Assembly (NCBI RefSeq): GCF_003367395.1
Contig: NZ_CP031417.1
Span: 3,038,001 to 3,102,000 of the forward strand
Length of the DNA stretch: 64,000 bases
Source: Pseudolabrys taiwanensis
GTDB lineage: Bacteria > Pseudomonadota > Alphaproteobacteria > Rhizobiales > Xanthobacteraceae
Direction: 5' to 3'
The notes beneath the pieces are model-generated. The model saw only the letters and a list, made by a program, of their open reading frames with translations. It was not told the DNA's origin and did no database searches. The translations under genes were made by a program, and so were the position numbers. Within the stretch, counting starts at the first letter, position 1, and each line of letters begins with the position of its first letter. Below, one piece after another: positions 34,648 through 44,126 of the stretch.

Positions 34648-35796
34648 CTATTTTGCACCATCCGGCCGCTCAGCGAACGAATTGCGCGGCAGCCAACCGA
34701 GGCCATGCGCATGCAGACTGTGGATGTAAAGGCGATCCGCTGTCTCGGTCGCGCCAGTTGTCTCGGGATAGGCGCCGCTTGGGTCCTGCAAGTCGATCGT
34801 GACGTGGCCTTCCTCGTCGGTCGCGAAGACGTGTCCGTAGGACTGTCCCAACGGCACGAACGACCGCGGCAGTCTCAAGAGGACCTTCCTGAGAAATGGC
34901 TTTTCAGCGAGCGAGTCCGCCGCCGGATTGCGGGGCTTGAACAACCCGACCCAGATGCGCCCGTCGCGACCACGCATGAGATTGTCCGGATAGCCCGGGA
35001 GGTTGTCGAGAAGCACGCGCGCTTGCGGCGAACCACTCTGTACGTCGAGATTGTCTGCCCGGCTGTCGACTTTCCAGACACGGTAGCGGCCAGTCTCATT
35101 CACGAACAGGCTGAGCCCGTCCGACGACAATGCGATGCCATTGGCGAAAGACAAGCCGTGGGCGACGACCCGCGTGTTGCCGGTCGCCGGGTCGAAGGCA
35201 AGCACCCGGCCGGTCGCGGATTGCTCGATGATGTCGAGCAGGCTCGCCGCATAGGTGCCGCCCCACTGCGCCGGCAGGAAGCGCGTCGATGACTGCGTGA
35301 AGTAGATCGCTCCGTCCGACGCCGTGGCAACGGCGTTCGCGTAGCCGATCGGATCGTCGACACTTACACGATCGGTCAGCACCGTCACGCGCCGATCAGG
35401 GCCGATGGCCAGCAACCCCTTCAGGGCATCCGCGGCAATCATGCGGCCCTGCGCGTCGAAATCGAAGCCGAGGACACGGCCACCGGTGTTGGCAAAGACC
35501 TCCCGGTTGCCGCCGTCCCGATCCATGCGGATGAGATTGCCGCTTAACATCGCCGCATAGAGCTTCCCGTCACGTCCTATCGCGATGTGCTCCGGCCCAA
35601 CTTCGTCCCCGAGATCGATCACGCGCAGGCCGGCCAAACGTGTGTTCGGCGCATAAGCGCCGGTAAAGCCCGGCGGCGTCTGCGCCGACCAGGCGACCGG
35701 TTCGGCGGGAACGGGCCAGAAGCATAGATAGAGCCCGAGACCGACGATCATCAGCAGCACGACTGCGCCGAGTCTCAATAGCGCCCGACGAAACAT
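34648..35796 (-). CDS. SMP-30/strictosidine-synthase-like beta-propeller protein
   Basis: 382 residues from ATG 35796 with GGAGGGGCG as ribosome site. N-terminal membrane anchor (residues about 8-26, LRLGAVVLLMIVGLGLYLCF) and a six-bladed beta-propeller of the SMP-30/gluconolactonase/strictosidine synthase group: blade strands GPEHIAIGRDGKLYAAMLSG, VLGFDFDAQGRMIAADA, GYANAVATASDGAIYFTQSS, LSFANGIALSSDGLSLFVNET. Such proteins hydrolyse lactones or esters outside the cytoplasm. The family pattern for the lactone-site Asp/Asn is visible in NGIALSSDG. Substrate unknown. Confidence 0.88.
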   Translation of the reverse strand: MFRRALLRLGAVVLLMIVGLGLYLCFWPVPAEPVAWSAQTPPGFTGAYAPNTRLAGLRVIDLGDEVGPEHIAIGRDGKLYAAMLSGNLIRMDRDGGNREVFANTGGRVLGFDFDAQGRMIAADALKGLLAIGPDRRVTVLTDRVSVDDPIGYANAVATASDGAIYFTQSSTRFLPAQWGGTYAASLLDIIEQSATGRVLAFDPATGNTRVVAHGLSFANGIALSSDGLSLFVNETGRYRVWKVDSRADNLDVQSGSPQARVLLDNLPGYPDNLMRGRDGRIWVGLFKPRNPAADSLAEKPFLRKVLLRLPRSFVPLGQSYGHVFATDEEGHVTIDLQDPSGAYPETTGATETADRLYIHSLHAHGLGWLPRNSFAERPDGAK

Positions 35797-35945
35797 ACCG
35801 ACGCCCCTCCGGTCCGTTTTCCCGGTGGGAAAGAGATTCCACAATTCCCTCCCCCAACTGCGGTACCGATGTACGGAATCGCCCGGGCGCGGTATTTCAA
35901 AATCTTGCTATTTTTACCGGACGCCGGGCCGGAAGCGCGCGCGCA

Positions 35946-36884
35946 TCACAGCGATATGGCGCGCCGGTACTGCCCCGGCGTGACGCCGAGATCGTGCTGA
36001 AACGCCATGGTAAAGTGCGCCTGGCTGGCGAAGCCGCAGGCTGTGGCCACGAAGGCAAGGCTGGTTTCGCCGTGATTGAGCATGTCGCGCGCGCGGCGAA
36101 TCCGCCGGGAAAGCACATAAGCGTGCGGGCTGATGCCGACCGTTTCCTTGAAGCGGCGAGCGAAATGGTAGACGCTCATCGCCGCGACGCCGGAGAGAGA
36201 CGCCAAATCGAGATCGCGATCGATATTCGCCTCGATGTAATCGACCACGTGGGCGATGCCCCGGCCGGGAATTTTTCCGAACGAGGTTCGCACATGTTTG
36301 CCGGTGTGGCTGGAGAAGTGCCGCACCATGACATCGGCGAGCATCAAGGCCCAACTGTCGAGCATGAGATTGGTCGGGTCGGTCACCGCAAGACGGTTCG
36401 CAACAATGTTGGCGGTGCGGCACAGCTTGTCGTCGCGGAGAGCGGACGGCATTTGCAGCGCCGCCTGCGTTATCTCACGTTCGAAAAGACTTTCACTGAC
36501 GGCGCCGATCAGCTTGAAGGGCACATAGAGCTGAACAAAACCGCAAGGGCCGTCGAAACGCCAGCGCGCGCCCTCGAAAGGCATCATGGAAAGCCCGCCG
36601 GCGTGATTGGCCTTAGCCTCACTGTTGCGCCAGGCGCGGCCGCGAGTCATGAGCGCGATGCCGGCAAAGTCGGGGTCGCCAAGTCCGACCGTTTCCGCAA
36701 GCGTACAGTCCCAGAACGTCGCCTTCAGTGTCGTGTTCCGGTCGAGGCCGACGCTGCGTATCGGAAAAAGGACGTTGCTTTCCATATAGCGCGGCGCGGC
36801 CCGTGACGCCGCGACGCGGCTGTAGGCGAGTCCACGCTCGTCGCCGGGCCGGTCATCTCGATAGGCCGACTCGTCCGTCGACAT
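35946..36884 (-). CDS. AraC-family transcriptional regulator
   Basis: 312 residues. A C-terminal double helix-turn-helix of AraC/XylS type covers residues about 205-305: RDLDLASLSGVAAMSVYHFARRFKE and SLAFVATACGFASQAHFTMAF, closing with LGVTPGQYRRA. The N-terminal domain (about 45-180) should sense the ligand; it has no recognisable cupin signature here. No strong ribosome site precedes ATG 36884. Divergent from the RecD-like helicase, with 126 bases between; the target is not evident, although the beta-propeller gene downstream in the same direction is a possibility. Confidence 0.9.
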   Translation of the reverse strand: MSTDESAYRDDRPGDERGLAYSRVAASRAAPRYMESNVLFPIRSVGLDRNTTLKATFWDCTLAETVGLGDPDFAGIALMTRGRAWRNSEAKANHAGGLSMMPFEGARWRFDGPCGFVQLYVPFKLIGAVSESLFEREITQAALQMPSALRDDKLCRTANIVANRLAVTDPTNLMLDSWALMLADVMVRHFSSHTGKHVRTSFGKIPGRGIAHVVDYIEANIDRDLDLASLSGVAAMSVYHFARRFKETVGISPHAYVLSRRIRRARDMLNHGETSLAFVATACGFASQAHFTMAFQHDLGVTPGQYRRAISL

Positions 36885-37010
36885 GGCGGTGAACCAAAGG
36901 ATGGAGAGAGCCCGGACCCGCCGAGTGTAACCGGGAAAAGGTACTTTTCAATCGCCCGGTTCATATTTCGTTCTTTTCCAGGGCCAGCGGATGCTTTATT
37001 GGTTCGCGCA

Positions 37011-38129
37011 ATGACGCAATTTACCCCCCATCAGGACGACGCCCTTTCAGCCGTGGCCGACTGGCTGAAGGCCAAGCCCGGGTCCGGCGGCACGCCGCAG
37101 ATTTTCAGGCTTTTCGGCTTTGCCGGCACGGGCAAGACGACGCTCGCGAGGCACATCGCCGACGGCGTCGATGGCGACGTGAAATACGCCGCCTTCACCG
37201 GCAAGGCCGCCTCGGTCATGCGCGGCAAGGGCTGCTACGGCGCCTCGACCATTCATTCGCTGATCTACCGGACGCGCGAAAGCGGCGACGAAATCCCGAG
37301 CTTCGACTTGTGGGACGAGGCCCCCGCCTCCAAGGCTTCGCTCATCATCATCGACGAATGCTCGATGGTGGATGCCGAGCTGGGCAAGGATCTGTTGTCG
37401 TTCGGCGTGCCGCTTCTCGTGCTGGGCGATCCGGCGCAGCTGCCGCCAATCCAGGGCGGCGGCTTCTTCACCGACGTCGAACCCGACGCGATGCTGACCG
37501 AGGTGCACCGGCAGGCCCAAGACGATCCGATCGTCCGCCTGTCGATGGACGTGCGCGCCGGCGAATATCTCGAACCCGGCCGCTACGGCGAGACCGAGGT
37601 CGTGCCGAAAAAGGAGCTCGATCCGCAGCGCGTGCTCGATGCCGACCAAGTGCTGGTCGGCCGCAATGCGACGCGGCGCGCCTACAACAACCGGATGCGC
37701 GAGCGTCGCGGCTTCGAAGGCGAGATGCCGCAGGCCGACGACAAGCTGGTGTGCCTGCGCAACAACCGCAAGAAGGGCCTGTTCAACGGCGGCCTGTGGA
37801 CGGTCAAGGACCGCGGCAGCCGCGGCAAGAGCAAATCCGGCATCATGACCATGCACCTGTTGCCGGACGACGAAACGGCGCGGCGCGGCGTCAAGGTATC
37901 GGTGAGGCCGGAGTGCTTCACCGGCGGCATCGAACAGCTCGACTGGACGATGCGCAAACCGTACGACGAATTCGACTACGGCTATGTGCTCACCGTGCAC
38001 AAGGCGCAGGGCTCGCAATGGGACGACGTCGTATTGTTCGACGAGTCCTATGCGTTTCAGGAGAGCCGCGCGCGCTGGCTTTATACCGGCATCACGCGTG
38101 CGGCGAAGCGGCTGACCATCGTCGTCTAG
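37011..38129 (+). CDS. RecD-like ATP-dependent DNA helicase (superfamily 1)
   Basis: 372 residues from ATG 37011 (an upstream TTG in frame at 36999 lacks evidence). Walker A GFAGTGKT at residues 36-43, Walker B LIIIDECSMVD, motif III GDPAQLPPI, the arginine-containing EVHRQAQDDPIVRLS and the C-terminal motif VHKAQGSQWDDVVLFDES followed by LYTGITRAAKRL. This is a compact RecD2/Dda-type helicase without the N-terminal extension. Probably a stand-alone 5'-3' DNA helicase in repair or recombination. The convergent small gene at 38148 starts 18 bases downstream. Confidence 0.92.
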   Translation: MTQFTPHQDDALSAVADWLKAKPGSGGTPQIFRLFGFAGTGKTTLARHIADGVDGDVKYAAFTGKAASVMRGKGCYGASTIHSLIYRTRESGDEIPSFDLWDEAPASKASLIIIDECSMVDAELGKDLLSFGVPLLVLGDPAQLPPIQGGGFFTDVEPDAMLTEVHRQAQDDPIVRLSMDVRAGEYLEPGRYGETEVVPKKELDPQRVLDADQVLVGRNATRRAYNNRMRERRGFEGEMPQADDKLVCLRNNRKKGLFNGGLWTVKDRGSRGKSKSGIMTMHLLPDDETARRGVKVSVRPECFTGGIEQLDWTMRKPYDEFDYGYVLTVHKAQGSQWDDVVLFDESYAFQESRARWLYTGITRAAKRLTIVV

Positions 38130-38147
38130 ACGGACAAGGCGCTCCTG

Positions 38148-38363
38148 CTACGGCGAGAACTGTCTGACGAACGGCCTCGGCCGTGGCGTGTCGCCAAAGC
38201 GCTCGATCTGCGCCAGGCGTGCAATGCACAGATCGTCCGGCGGCATGCCGCAGTGATCGTGGCGCTCGCAGTCGGCGCAGGTAAAGCGCGCCAGCCGGCG
38301 CCGCAGCGCAATCCGATCGGCCAGTGCATGAAACGGCCACATGATGATGTCGAGAACACGCAT
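38148..38363 (-). CDS. Small cysteine-motif protein, unknown
   Basis: 71 residues from ATG 38363. The sequence starts MRVLDIIMWPFHALADRIAL, then has four cysteines in ARFTCADCERHDHCGMPPDDLC (C-x2-C-x5-C-x8-C), which could bind a metal, and a basic Pro/Arg-rich end. I recall similar short proteins in Bradyrhizobium, but no function is known. A longer open frame continues upstream to 38489 without a ribosome site, through the 3' end of the FUSC gene region. Confidence 0.6.
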   Translation of the reverse strand: MRVLDIIMWPFHALADRIALRRRLARFTCADCERHDHCGMPPDDLCIARLAQIERFGDTPRPRPFVRQFSP

Positions 38364-38446
38364 CGAATCCACCCTTGCGAAACACGGCGATTTTCTCAGG
38401 GCGGGACGGCGCTGCGTTTGATCCAGGTCAACGAAACTGCCGCCGA

Positions 38447-39547
38447 TCAGGACTTTGCGCGCGCCACGGCGGCGTCCGCTTCGACCCATTCGGACACGCA
38501 GCGGTGGAGGTCGTTCAAATTGCCGCGCATCTGCTCGAGCGCGAATCCGAGGGCGAAGAACTGCTCGGCGGCATGGCCCGAAAGATTGAGCGTGAGCCCG
38601 TCGCGCCGCAGCGTGCTAACGGCGCTGTCATAGGACTCGAGCGCCGACAGTACGGCATTGAGCGACGGCGGGCCGCGACGCGCCAGCAGCGAGCTTCCGC
38701 AACCGTGCAGATAACTCGCCAAGGCCGTGCGCACATCGGTGAGGGGACGCTGGAGCCGCTTTGCGATATCGGCGGGCAGCGGCTGGTTGACCGCCCTCCC
38801 CAGCATCACAAGGTCATGACGCAAGCGCGTGATGGTGCGCAACATCGGTCCGGTGCCGGGACCAGCCGATAAACGTGCCGCGCGCTCGTGCTCCGCTTCG
38901 GCGCCGACGACCGACAATTGCGCGGCCGCTTGCGCGATACCGTCCTGGAGCCGGTTATGCGCGTCCGTATCGAGACCGTCGGATGCGCTGCCGAGCGATT
39001 CGTCGAGCGCCTGCGCGATCTGCGCGAGAACCTGCGCGGCCGCCGTCACGAAAAGACGGTGCGCGCTTGCGGGGAAGATCAAAAGCGAGACCGCGAGCCC
39101 GACAGCGCCGCCGACGCCGACCTCGATCACGCGGTCGACCGCCGAGGCCAGCGGACTGATGTGCGCAATTGTCGGGATGAAGAGGACGAGCACGCCGGTG
39201 ATCGGCGCGGCCGAAAAGCTTGGCCTGATGGACGCGATATAAGCGAGCGGCGCCACCGTCAGCGCGACCGCGCCGAGCATCGCATATTCATTCGCATGCG
39301 GGACAAAGATGCCGATCGCGCCGCCATAGATGGCGCCGCCGATGGTGCCGATGAAGTAGTCGACCGTGGCCTTGAGCGATCGCCCGACACTCAGCTGCGT
39401 GACGATCACGGCGGTCAGGGCGGCCCAAAGCGGCAGCGGCTGCTTCAGCATCTGCGCGAGCGCGAGCGCCGCGACGGCGGAGATCACGATCCTGAGCGCC
39501 AGATACAGCTGCGGCCGCTGGCGAAGGATGATGGCGCGGATATCCAT
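38447..39547 (-). CDS. FUSC-family (aromatic acid exporter-like) membrane protein
   Basis: 366 residues from ATG 39547, preceded by GAGAGGCTGCC; the frame is open upstream through a repeat and that part is rejected. Start MDIRAIILRQRPQLYLALRIVI is followed by paired helices (ALALAQMLKQPLPLWAALTAVIV, YAMLGAVALTVAPLAYIASIR, and others) and the family signature QLSVGRSLKATVDYFIGTIGGAIYGG (the region around Arg/Thr typical of FUSC/YccS/AaeB). The C-terminal third is cytosolic. AaeB relatives export hydroxylated aromatic acids; substrate is not known here. Confidence 0.88.
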   Translation of the reverse strand: MDIRAIILRQRPQLYLALRIVISAVAALALAQMLKQPLPLWAALTAVIVTQLSVGRSLKATVDYFIGTIGGAIYGGAIGIFVPHANEYAMLGAVALTVAPLAYIASIRPSFSAAPITGVLVLFIPTIAHISPLASAVDRVIEVGVGGAVGLAVSLLIFPASAHRLFVTAAAQVLAQIAQALDESLGSASDGLDTDAHNRLQDGIAQAAAQLSVVGAEAEHERAARLSAGPGTGPMLRTITRLRHDLVMLGRAVNQPLPADIAKRLQRPLTDVRTALASYLHGCGSSLLARRGPPSLNAVLSALESYDSAVSTLRRDGLTLNLSGHAAEQFFALGFALEQMRGNLNDLHRCVSEWVEADAAVARAKS

Positions 39548-39560
39548 GGCAGCCTCTCGT

Positions 39561-39829
39561 CTGTCGTCCCCGCGAAAGCGAGACCTCTGCAAATCCGTCA
39601 TTCCGGGACGCGCGTGAAACGCGCGGACCCGGAATCCAGCCGAATCGACCGCATTCGCCGCTGGATTCCGGGTTCGCTCGCAAGTGCTCGCGCCCCGGAA
39701 TGACAGAGGAGAGTCTTTCGCAGAAGTCTCGCAAAAGCGGAGACCCATACGCCTCGGACTAACGAGAAGCTGCGGCGCGCGGGTCCCGGTCCTCCCCCCG
39801 ACCAAGTCGGGGGTCGGCCGGGACGACAG
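39561..39829. repeat. Nested palindromic repeat (one element inserted into another)
   Basis: Outer inverted ends CTGTCGTCCC (39561-39570) and GGGACGACAG (39820-39829) match the ends of the element at 44021-44121. Inside it, a second element with its own ends CGTCATTCCGGG (39596 onward) and CCGGAATGAC (39695-39704) interrupts it. The right part of the outer element keeps the GGAGACCCATACGCC and GGGTCCCGG blocks also seen at 44040-44090. Sits in the 285-base gap upstream of the FUSC gene. Confidence 0.8.
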
Positions 39830-39832
39830 ACA

Positions 39833-42049
39833 TCACGCCGCCTCTTTCTTCTTCGCCGGGGCGAAGCGACCGTAGAACGTCTCGCCCTTTTCGGCCATCT
39901 CGACCAGCAGCTTGGGCGGCGTGAAGCGTGTGCCGTATTTCTTCTCGAATTTGCGGCACAGCGCGACGAACGTCTTCGTCCCCATCATGTCGATGTAAGA
40001 CAAGGTGCCGCCGGTGAACGGCGCGAAACCGAAGCCGAGTATCGAGCCGACATCGGCCTCGCGCACGTCGGTGACGACCTTCTCCTCGAAGGTACGCGCG
40101 GCTTCCACCGCCTGCACCACCAGGAAACGCTGCTTGAGTTCCTCGACGTCGATCGCCTCGACTTCTTCGCGCGTGAGCTTCTTCGGCAGGAGATCGGCCA
40201 GGCCCGGCCACAGTTTCTTCGGCTGGCCCGGCGTGTAGTCGTAGAAGCCCTTGCCGTTCTTGCGGCCGAAGCGCTGCTGCTTCTCGACCATGTCTTCGAG
40301 CAGCTTCTTCATGCCCGGATCGACCGCCTCGGGCCCGAGGTCGGCCTCGGTGGCGCGAACGATCTTGAGCCCGAGGTCGACGCCGGTTTCATCGTTCAGC
40401 GACAGCGGCCCGACCGGCATGCCGGCCATGCGCGCGGAGTTCTCGATCAGCGCCGGCGGGGCGCCCTCGAGCAGCATGAGATGGCCTTCGCGGATGTAAG
40501 CGAGCACGCAGCGGTTGGCGTAGAAGCCGCGGCTGTCGTTCACCACGATCGGCGTCTTCTTGATCATGCGCACGTAATCGAGCGCGACCGCCAGCGCCTT
40601 GTCGCCGGTCTCCTTGCCCATGATGATCTCGGTCAGCATCATCAATGCCACCGGCGAGAAGAAATGGATGCCGATGAAGCGCGCCGGCTCCTTGAACTCG
40701 GACGCGAGCGACGAAATCGGCAGTGTCGACGTATTGGAGGCGAACACCGCGTCGTCGCGGATCACCGCCTGGATCTTCGCGATCACGTCGGCCTTGACCT
40801 TGCGATCCTCGAACACGGCCTCGATGACGAGGTCGCAGTCCTTGAGCGCGTTGTAGTCCGGCGTCGGCGTGATCTTCTCCAGAATGGCGTCGCGCTCGGC
40901 GCCCTTCATGCGGCCCTTCATCACCCGGTCGCTGAGCGCCTTGTGCAGGCCGGCTTTGCCCTTGTCGGCCGTCTCCTGGTCGCGGTCGATCAACACGACG
41001 TCGAGGCCGGCGGCGGCACTCACCTGCGCGATGCCCGCGCCCATGAAGCCGGCGCCGACGATGCCGAGCTTCTTCAAGTTCGAAGCCGGCACGCCCGCCG
41101 GCCGGCGCGCGCCCTTGTTGAGGTCCTGCATCGACACGAACAGCGACCGGATCATCGCCGCCGCTTCCTTCGAGCGCAGGATATGCGCGAACCACCGCGA
41201 CTCGACGCGCAGCGCCGTGTCCATCGGCAATTGCAGGCCTTCGTAGACGACCTGCATGATGGCGCGCGCGGCCGGGTAGTTGTCGTAGGTCTCGCGGCGG
41301 TAGATGGCGTTGGCCGGCGGGAAGGTCATCATGCCGGCCTTGGAATAGACCGGGCCGCCCGGCAGCTTGAAGCCCTTCTCGTCCCACGGCTTCACCGCCT
41401 TGCCGCCGGCCCTGATCCACTCCTTGGCGGCCGCGACGAGTTGATCGGCCGGCACCACGGCATCGATCAGCTTCATCGCCTTGGCGCGATCGGTCTTGAG
41501 CTGGTCGCCCTTGAGCAGGAACTGCAAGGCATCGGCCGGCGCGATCATGCGCGCGACGCGCTGCGTGCCGCCGGCGCCCGGAAACAGACCGATCTTGATC
41601 TCCGGCAGGCCCATGCGTGTCTTCGGGTTCTCCGACGCGACGCGATAATGGCAGGCGAGCGCCAGTTCGAAGCCGCCGCCGACGCAGGTGCCGTTGATCG
41701 CACACACCCACGGTTTGCCCGACGTCTCGAGCTTCCGGTAGAGCAGCGACAGCTTGCGGCTTTCCTCATAGACCATGGCGTTGGCGGCCGTCTCGCCCTT
41801 CGCCTTGGCGATATCGGCGAACAAGGCGCCGAAGCGCTCGAGCATGGTGAGGTCGGCGCCGCCGCAGAACGCCTCCTTGGCCGAGGTGATGACCGCGCCC
41901 TTGATCGCGGCGTCGTTCGTCACCTTGTCGACGAGACCGGAGAGCTCTTCGATCACCTCCATGGTGATGACATTCATCGAGCGCCCGGGCATGTCCCAGG
42001 TGATGAGCGCGATGCCGTCGCCGTCGATGTCGAATTTGAAATCGGTCAT
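39833..42049 (-). CDS. fadB: Fatty-acid oxidation multifunctional enzyme (enoyl-CoA hydratase / 3-hydroxyacyl-CoA dehydrogenase)
   Basis: 738 residues with an N-terminal crotonase half and a C-terminal HAD half. Crotonase: AFCGGADLTMLERFGA (oxyanion-hole region) and CVGGGFELALACHYRVASE with GLPEIKIGLFPGAGGTQR (the catalytic Glu pair). Dehydrogenase: NAD loop GIVGAGFMGAGIAQ (about residue 326), the catalytic His block FIGIHFFSPVALMMLTEII, and NDSRGFYANRCVLAYIRE. This is the FadB/FadJ-type enzyme for steps 2 and 3 of beta-oxidation. It is the last gene of a minus-strand cluster with cupin, thiolase and acyl-CoA dehydrogenase. Confidence 0.96.
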   Translation of the reverse strand: MTDFKFDIDGDGIALITWDMPGRSMNVITMEVIEELSGLVDKVTNDAAIKGAVITSAKEAFCGGADLTMLERFGALFADIAKAKGETAANAMVYEESRKLSLLYRKLETSGKPWVCAINGTCVGGGFELALACHYRVASENPKTRMGLPEIKIGLFPGAGGTQRVARMIAPADALQFLLKGDQLKTDRAKAMKLIDAVVPADQLVAAAKEWIRAGGKAVKPWDEKGFKLPGGPVYSKAGMMTFPPANAIYRRETYDNYPAARAIMQVVYEGLQLPMDTALRVESRWFAHILRSKEAAAMIRSLFVSMQDLNKGARRPAGVPASNLKKLGIVGAGFMGAGIAQVSAAAGLDVVLIDRDQETADKGKAGLHKALSDRVMKGRMKGAERDAILEKITPTPDYNALKDCDLVIEAVFEDRKVKADVIAKIQAVIRDDAVFASNTSTLPISSLASEFKEPARFIGIHFFSPVALMMLTEIIMGKETGDKALAVALDYVRMIKKTPIVVNDSRGFYANRCVLAYIREGHLMLLEGAPPALIENSARMAGMPVGPLSLNDETGVDLGLKIVRATEADLGPEAVDPGMKKLLEDMVEKQQRFGRKNGKGFYDYTPGQPKKLWPGLADLLPKKLTREEVEAIDVEELKQRFLVVQAVEAARTFEEKVVTDVREADVGSILGFGFAPFTGGTLSYIDMMGTKTFVALCRKFEKKYGTRFTPPKLLVEMAEKGETFYGRFAPAKKKEAA

Positions 42050-42078
42050 AGTCTGGCCCTTTGTTCTGCTCCTGGTCG

Positions 42079-42183
42079 CGTCATCCTGAGGTGCGAGCGC
42101 GGAGCGCGAGCCTCGAAGGATGACGCGGCATTGTCGGGGCCGCCATCCTTCGAGGGCCGCTGCGCGGCCACCTCAGGATGACG
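42079..42183. repeat. Palindromic repeat ('cgtcatcctgaggtg' family), second copy
   Basis: CGTCATCCTGAGGTG (42079-42093) and CACCTCAGGATGACG (42169-42183) are exact inverted termini of a 105-base element. It separates fadB from the cupin gene. Same family as 32006-32109. Confidence 0.85.
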
Positions 42184-42190
42184 GGTAAAC

Positions 42191-42652
42191 TCAGTACGGC
42201 TCGCCGGACTTGCGCGTATAAACACGCGTTGTCGCGGTGCGTTCAAACAGCATATCGATGTCGGGATAAGTGACCGTGTCGCCGACCGGATCGCGCGTGC
42301 CGACTTCGAGCACGAGCGCGTCACGGTCGCCGCGGTTGACGATGGTGTGGCCGTCCGGCGCGCCGGCCTTCCAGCCGGCCGCGTCACCTTGCTTCAGAAC
42401 GGTCTCGCCGCCGTCCTCGATCAGCACCACCTCGCCGTCGAGCACATAGACGAACTCGTCCTCGTTACGATGCCAATGGCGCTGCGAGGACTGCGCACCG
42501 GGTTTAAGCGTGCAGATGTTGACGCCGAACTGCGTGAGGCCGATCGCATTGCCGATCCGCTTGCGCGACCGGCCCGCGATCACGTCGCGGAATTGGACCG
42601 GATACCCGGTCGCGACGTCGTCCGGCACCTTGTCGATGTCGATCTTGGGCAT
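42191..42652 (-). CDS. Cupin-domain protein within the beta-oxidation cluster
   Basis: 153 residues from ATG 42652 with ACGGAAAAGCG upstream; the upstream in-frame TTG is disfavoured. A single cupin barrel with metal motif 1 SSQRHWHRNEDEFVYVLDGE (two His, Glu) and motif 2 GAPDGHTIVNRG (His). The C-terminus adds a YPDIDMLFE extension. It lies between fadB and the thiolase gene on the same strand, but with repeat elements on both sides, so its link to fatty-acid breakdown is not certain. Function unknown; similar cupins are annotated as transcription-factor-like or isomerase. Confidence 0.85.
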   Translation of the reverse strand: MPKIDIDKVPDDVATGYPVQFRDVIAGRSRKRIGNAIGLTQFGVNICTLKPGAQSSQRHWHRNEDEFVYVLDGEVVLIEDGGETVLKQGDAAGWKAGAPDGHTIVNRGDRDALVLEVGTRDPVGDTVTYPDIDMLFERTATTRVYTRKSGEPY

Positions 42653-42677
42653 CGCTTTTCCGTTCAACCTTTCTCGG

Positions 42678-42771
42678 CCTCATGCTGAGGAGGCGCGAAG
42701 CGCCGTTTCAAAGCATGGGGCCGCCCATCCTTCGAGACGCCCTCGCTTCGCTCGGGCTCCTCAGGATGAGG
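42678..42771. repeat. Palindromic repeat (diverged third copy)
   Basis: CCTCATGCTGAGGAG (42678-42692) and CTCCTCAGGATGAGG (42757-42771) form imperfect inverted ends of a 94-base element between the cupin and thiolase genes, related to the copies at 32006 and 42079 but with altered terminal bases. Confidence 0.75.
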
Positions 42772-42790
42772 CAGAACTGGTGCATCGTGA

Positions 42791-43999
<1,209 letters not shown>

Positions 44000-44020
44000 G
44001 GAGCCTCCGTGTTTTCTCCG

Positions 44021-44121
44021 CTGTCGTCCCCGCGAAGGCGGAGACCCATACGCCGCAGCCTATCGAGACGCTGCGGAGTATGGGTCCCGGGTCTCGCGCT
44101 ATGCGCTCGCCCGGGACGACG
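44021..44121. repeat. Palindromic repeat (cgtccccgcgaaggcgg type)
   Basis: CTGTCGTCCC at 44021-44030 and GGGACGAC ending at 44120, 100-base element between the thiolase and acyl-CoA dehydrogenase genes with internal blocks GAGACCCATACGCCGC and GAGTATGGGTCCCGGG. It is the intact form of the outer element nested at 39561-39829. Confidence 0.85.
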
Positions 44122-44126
44122 GAAAC

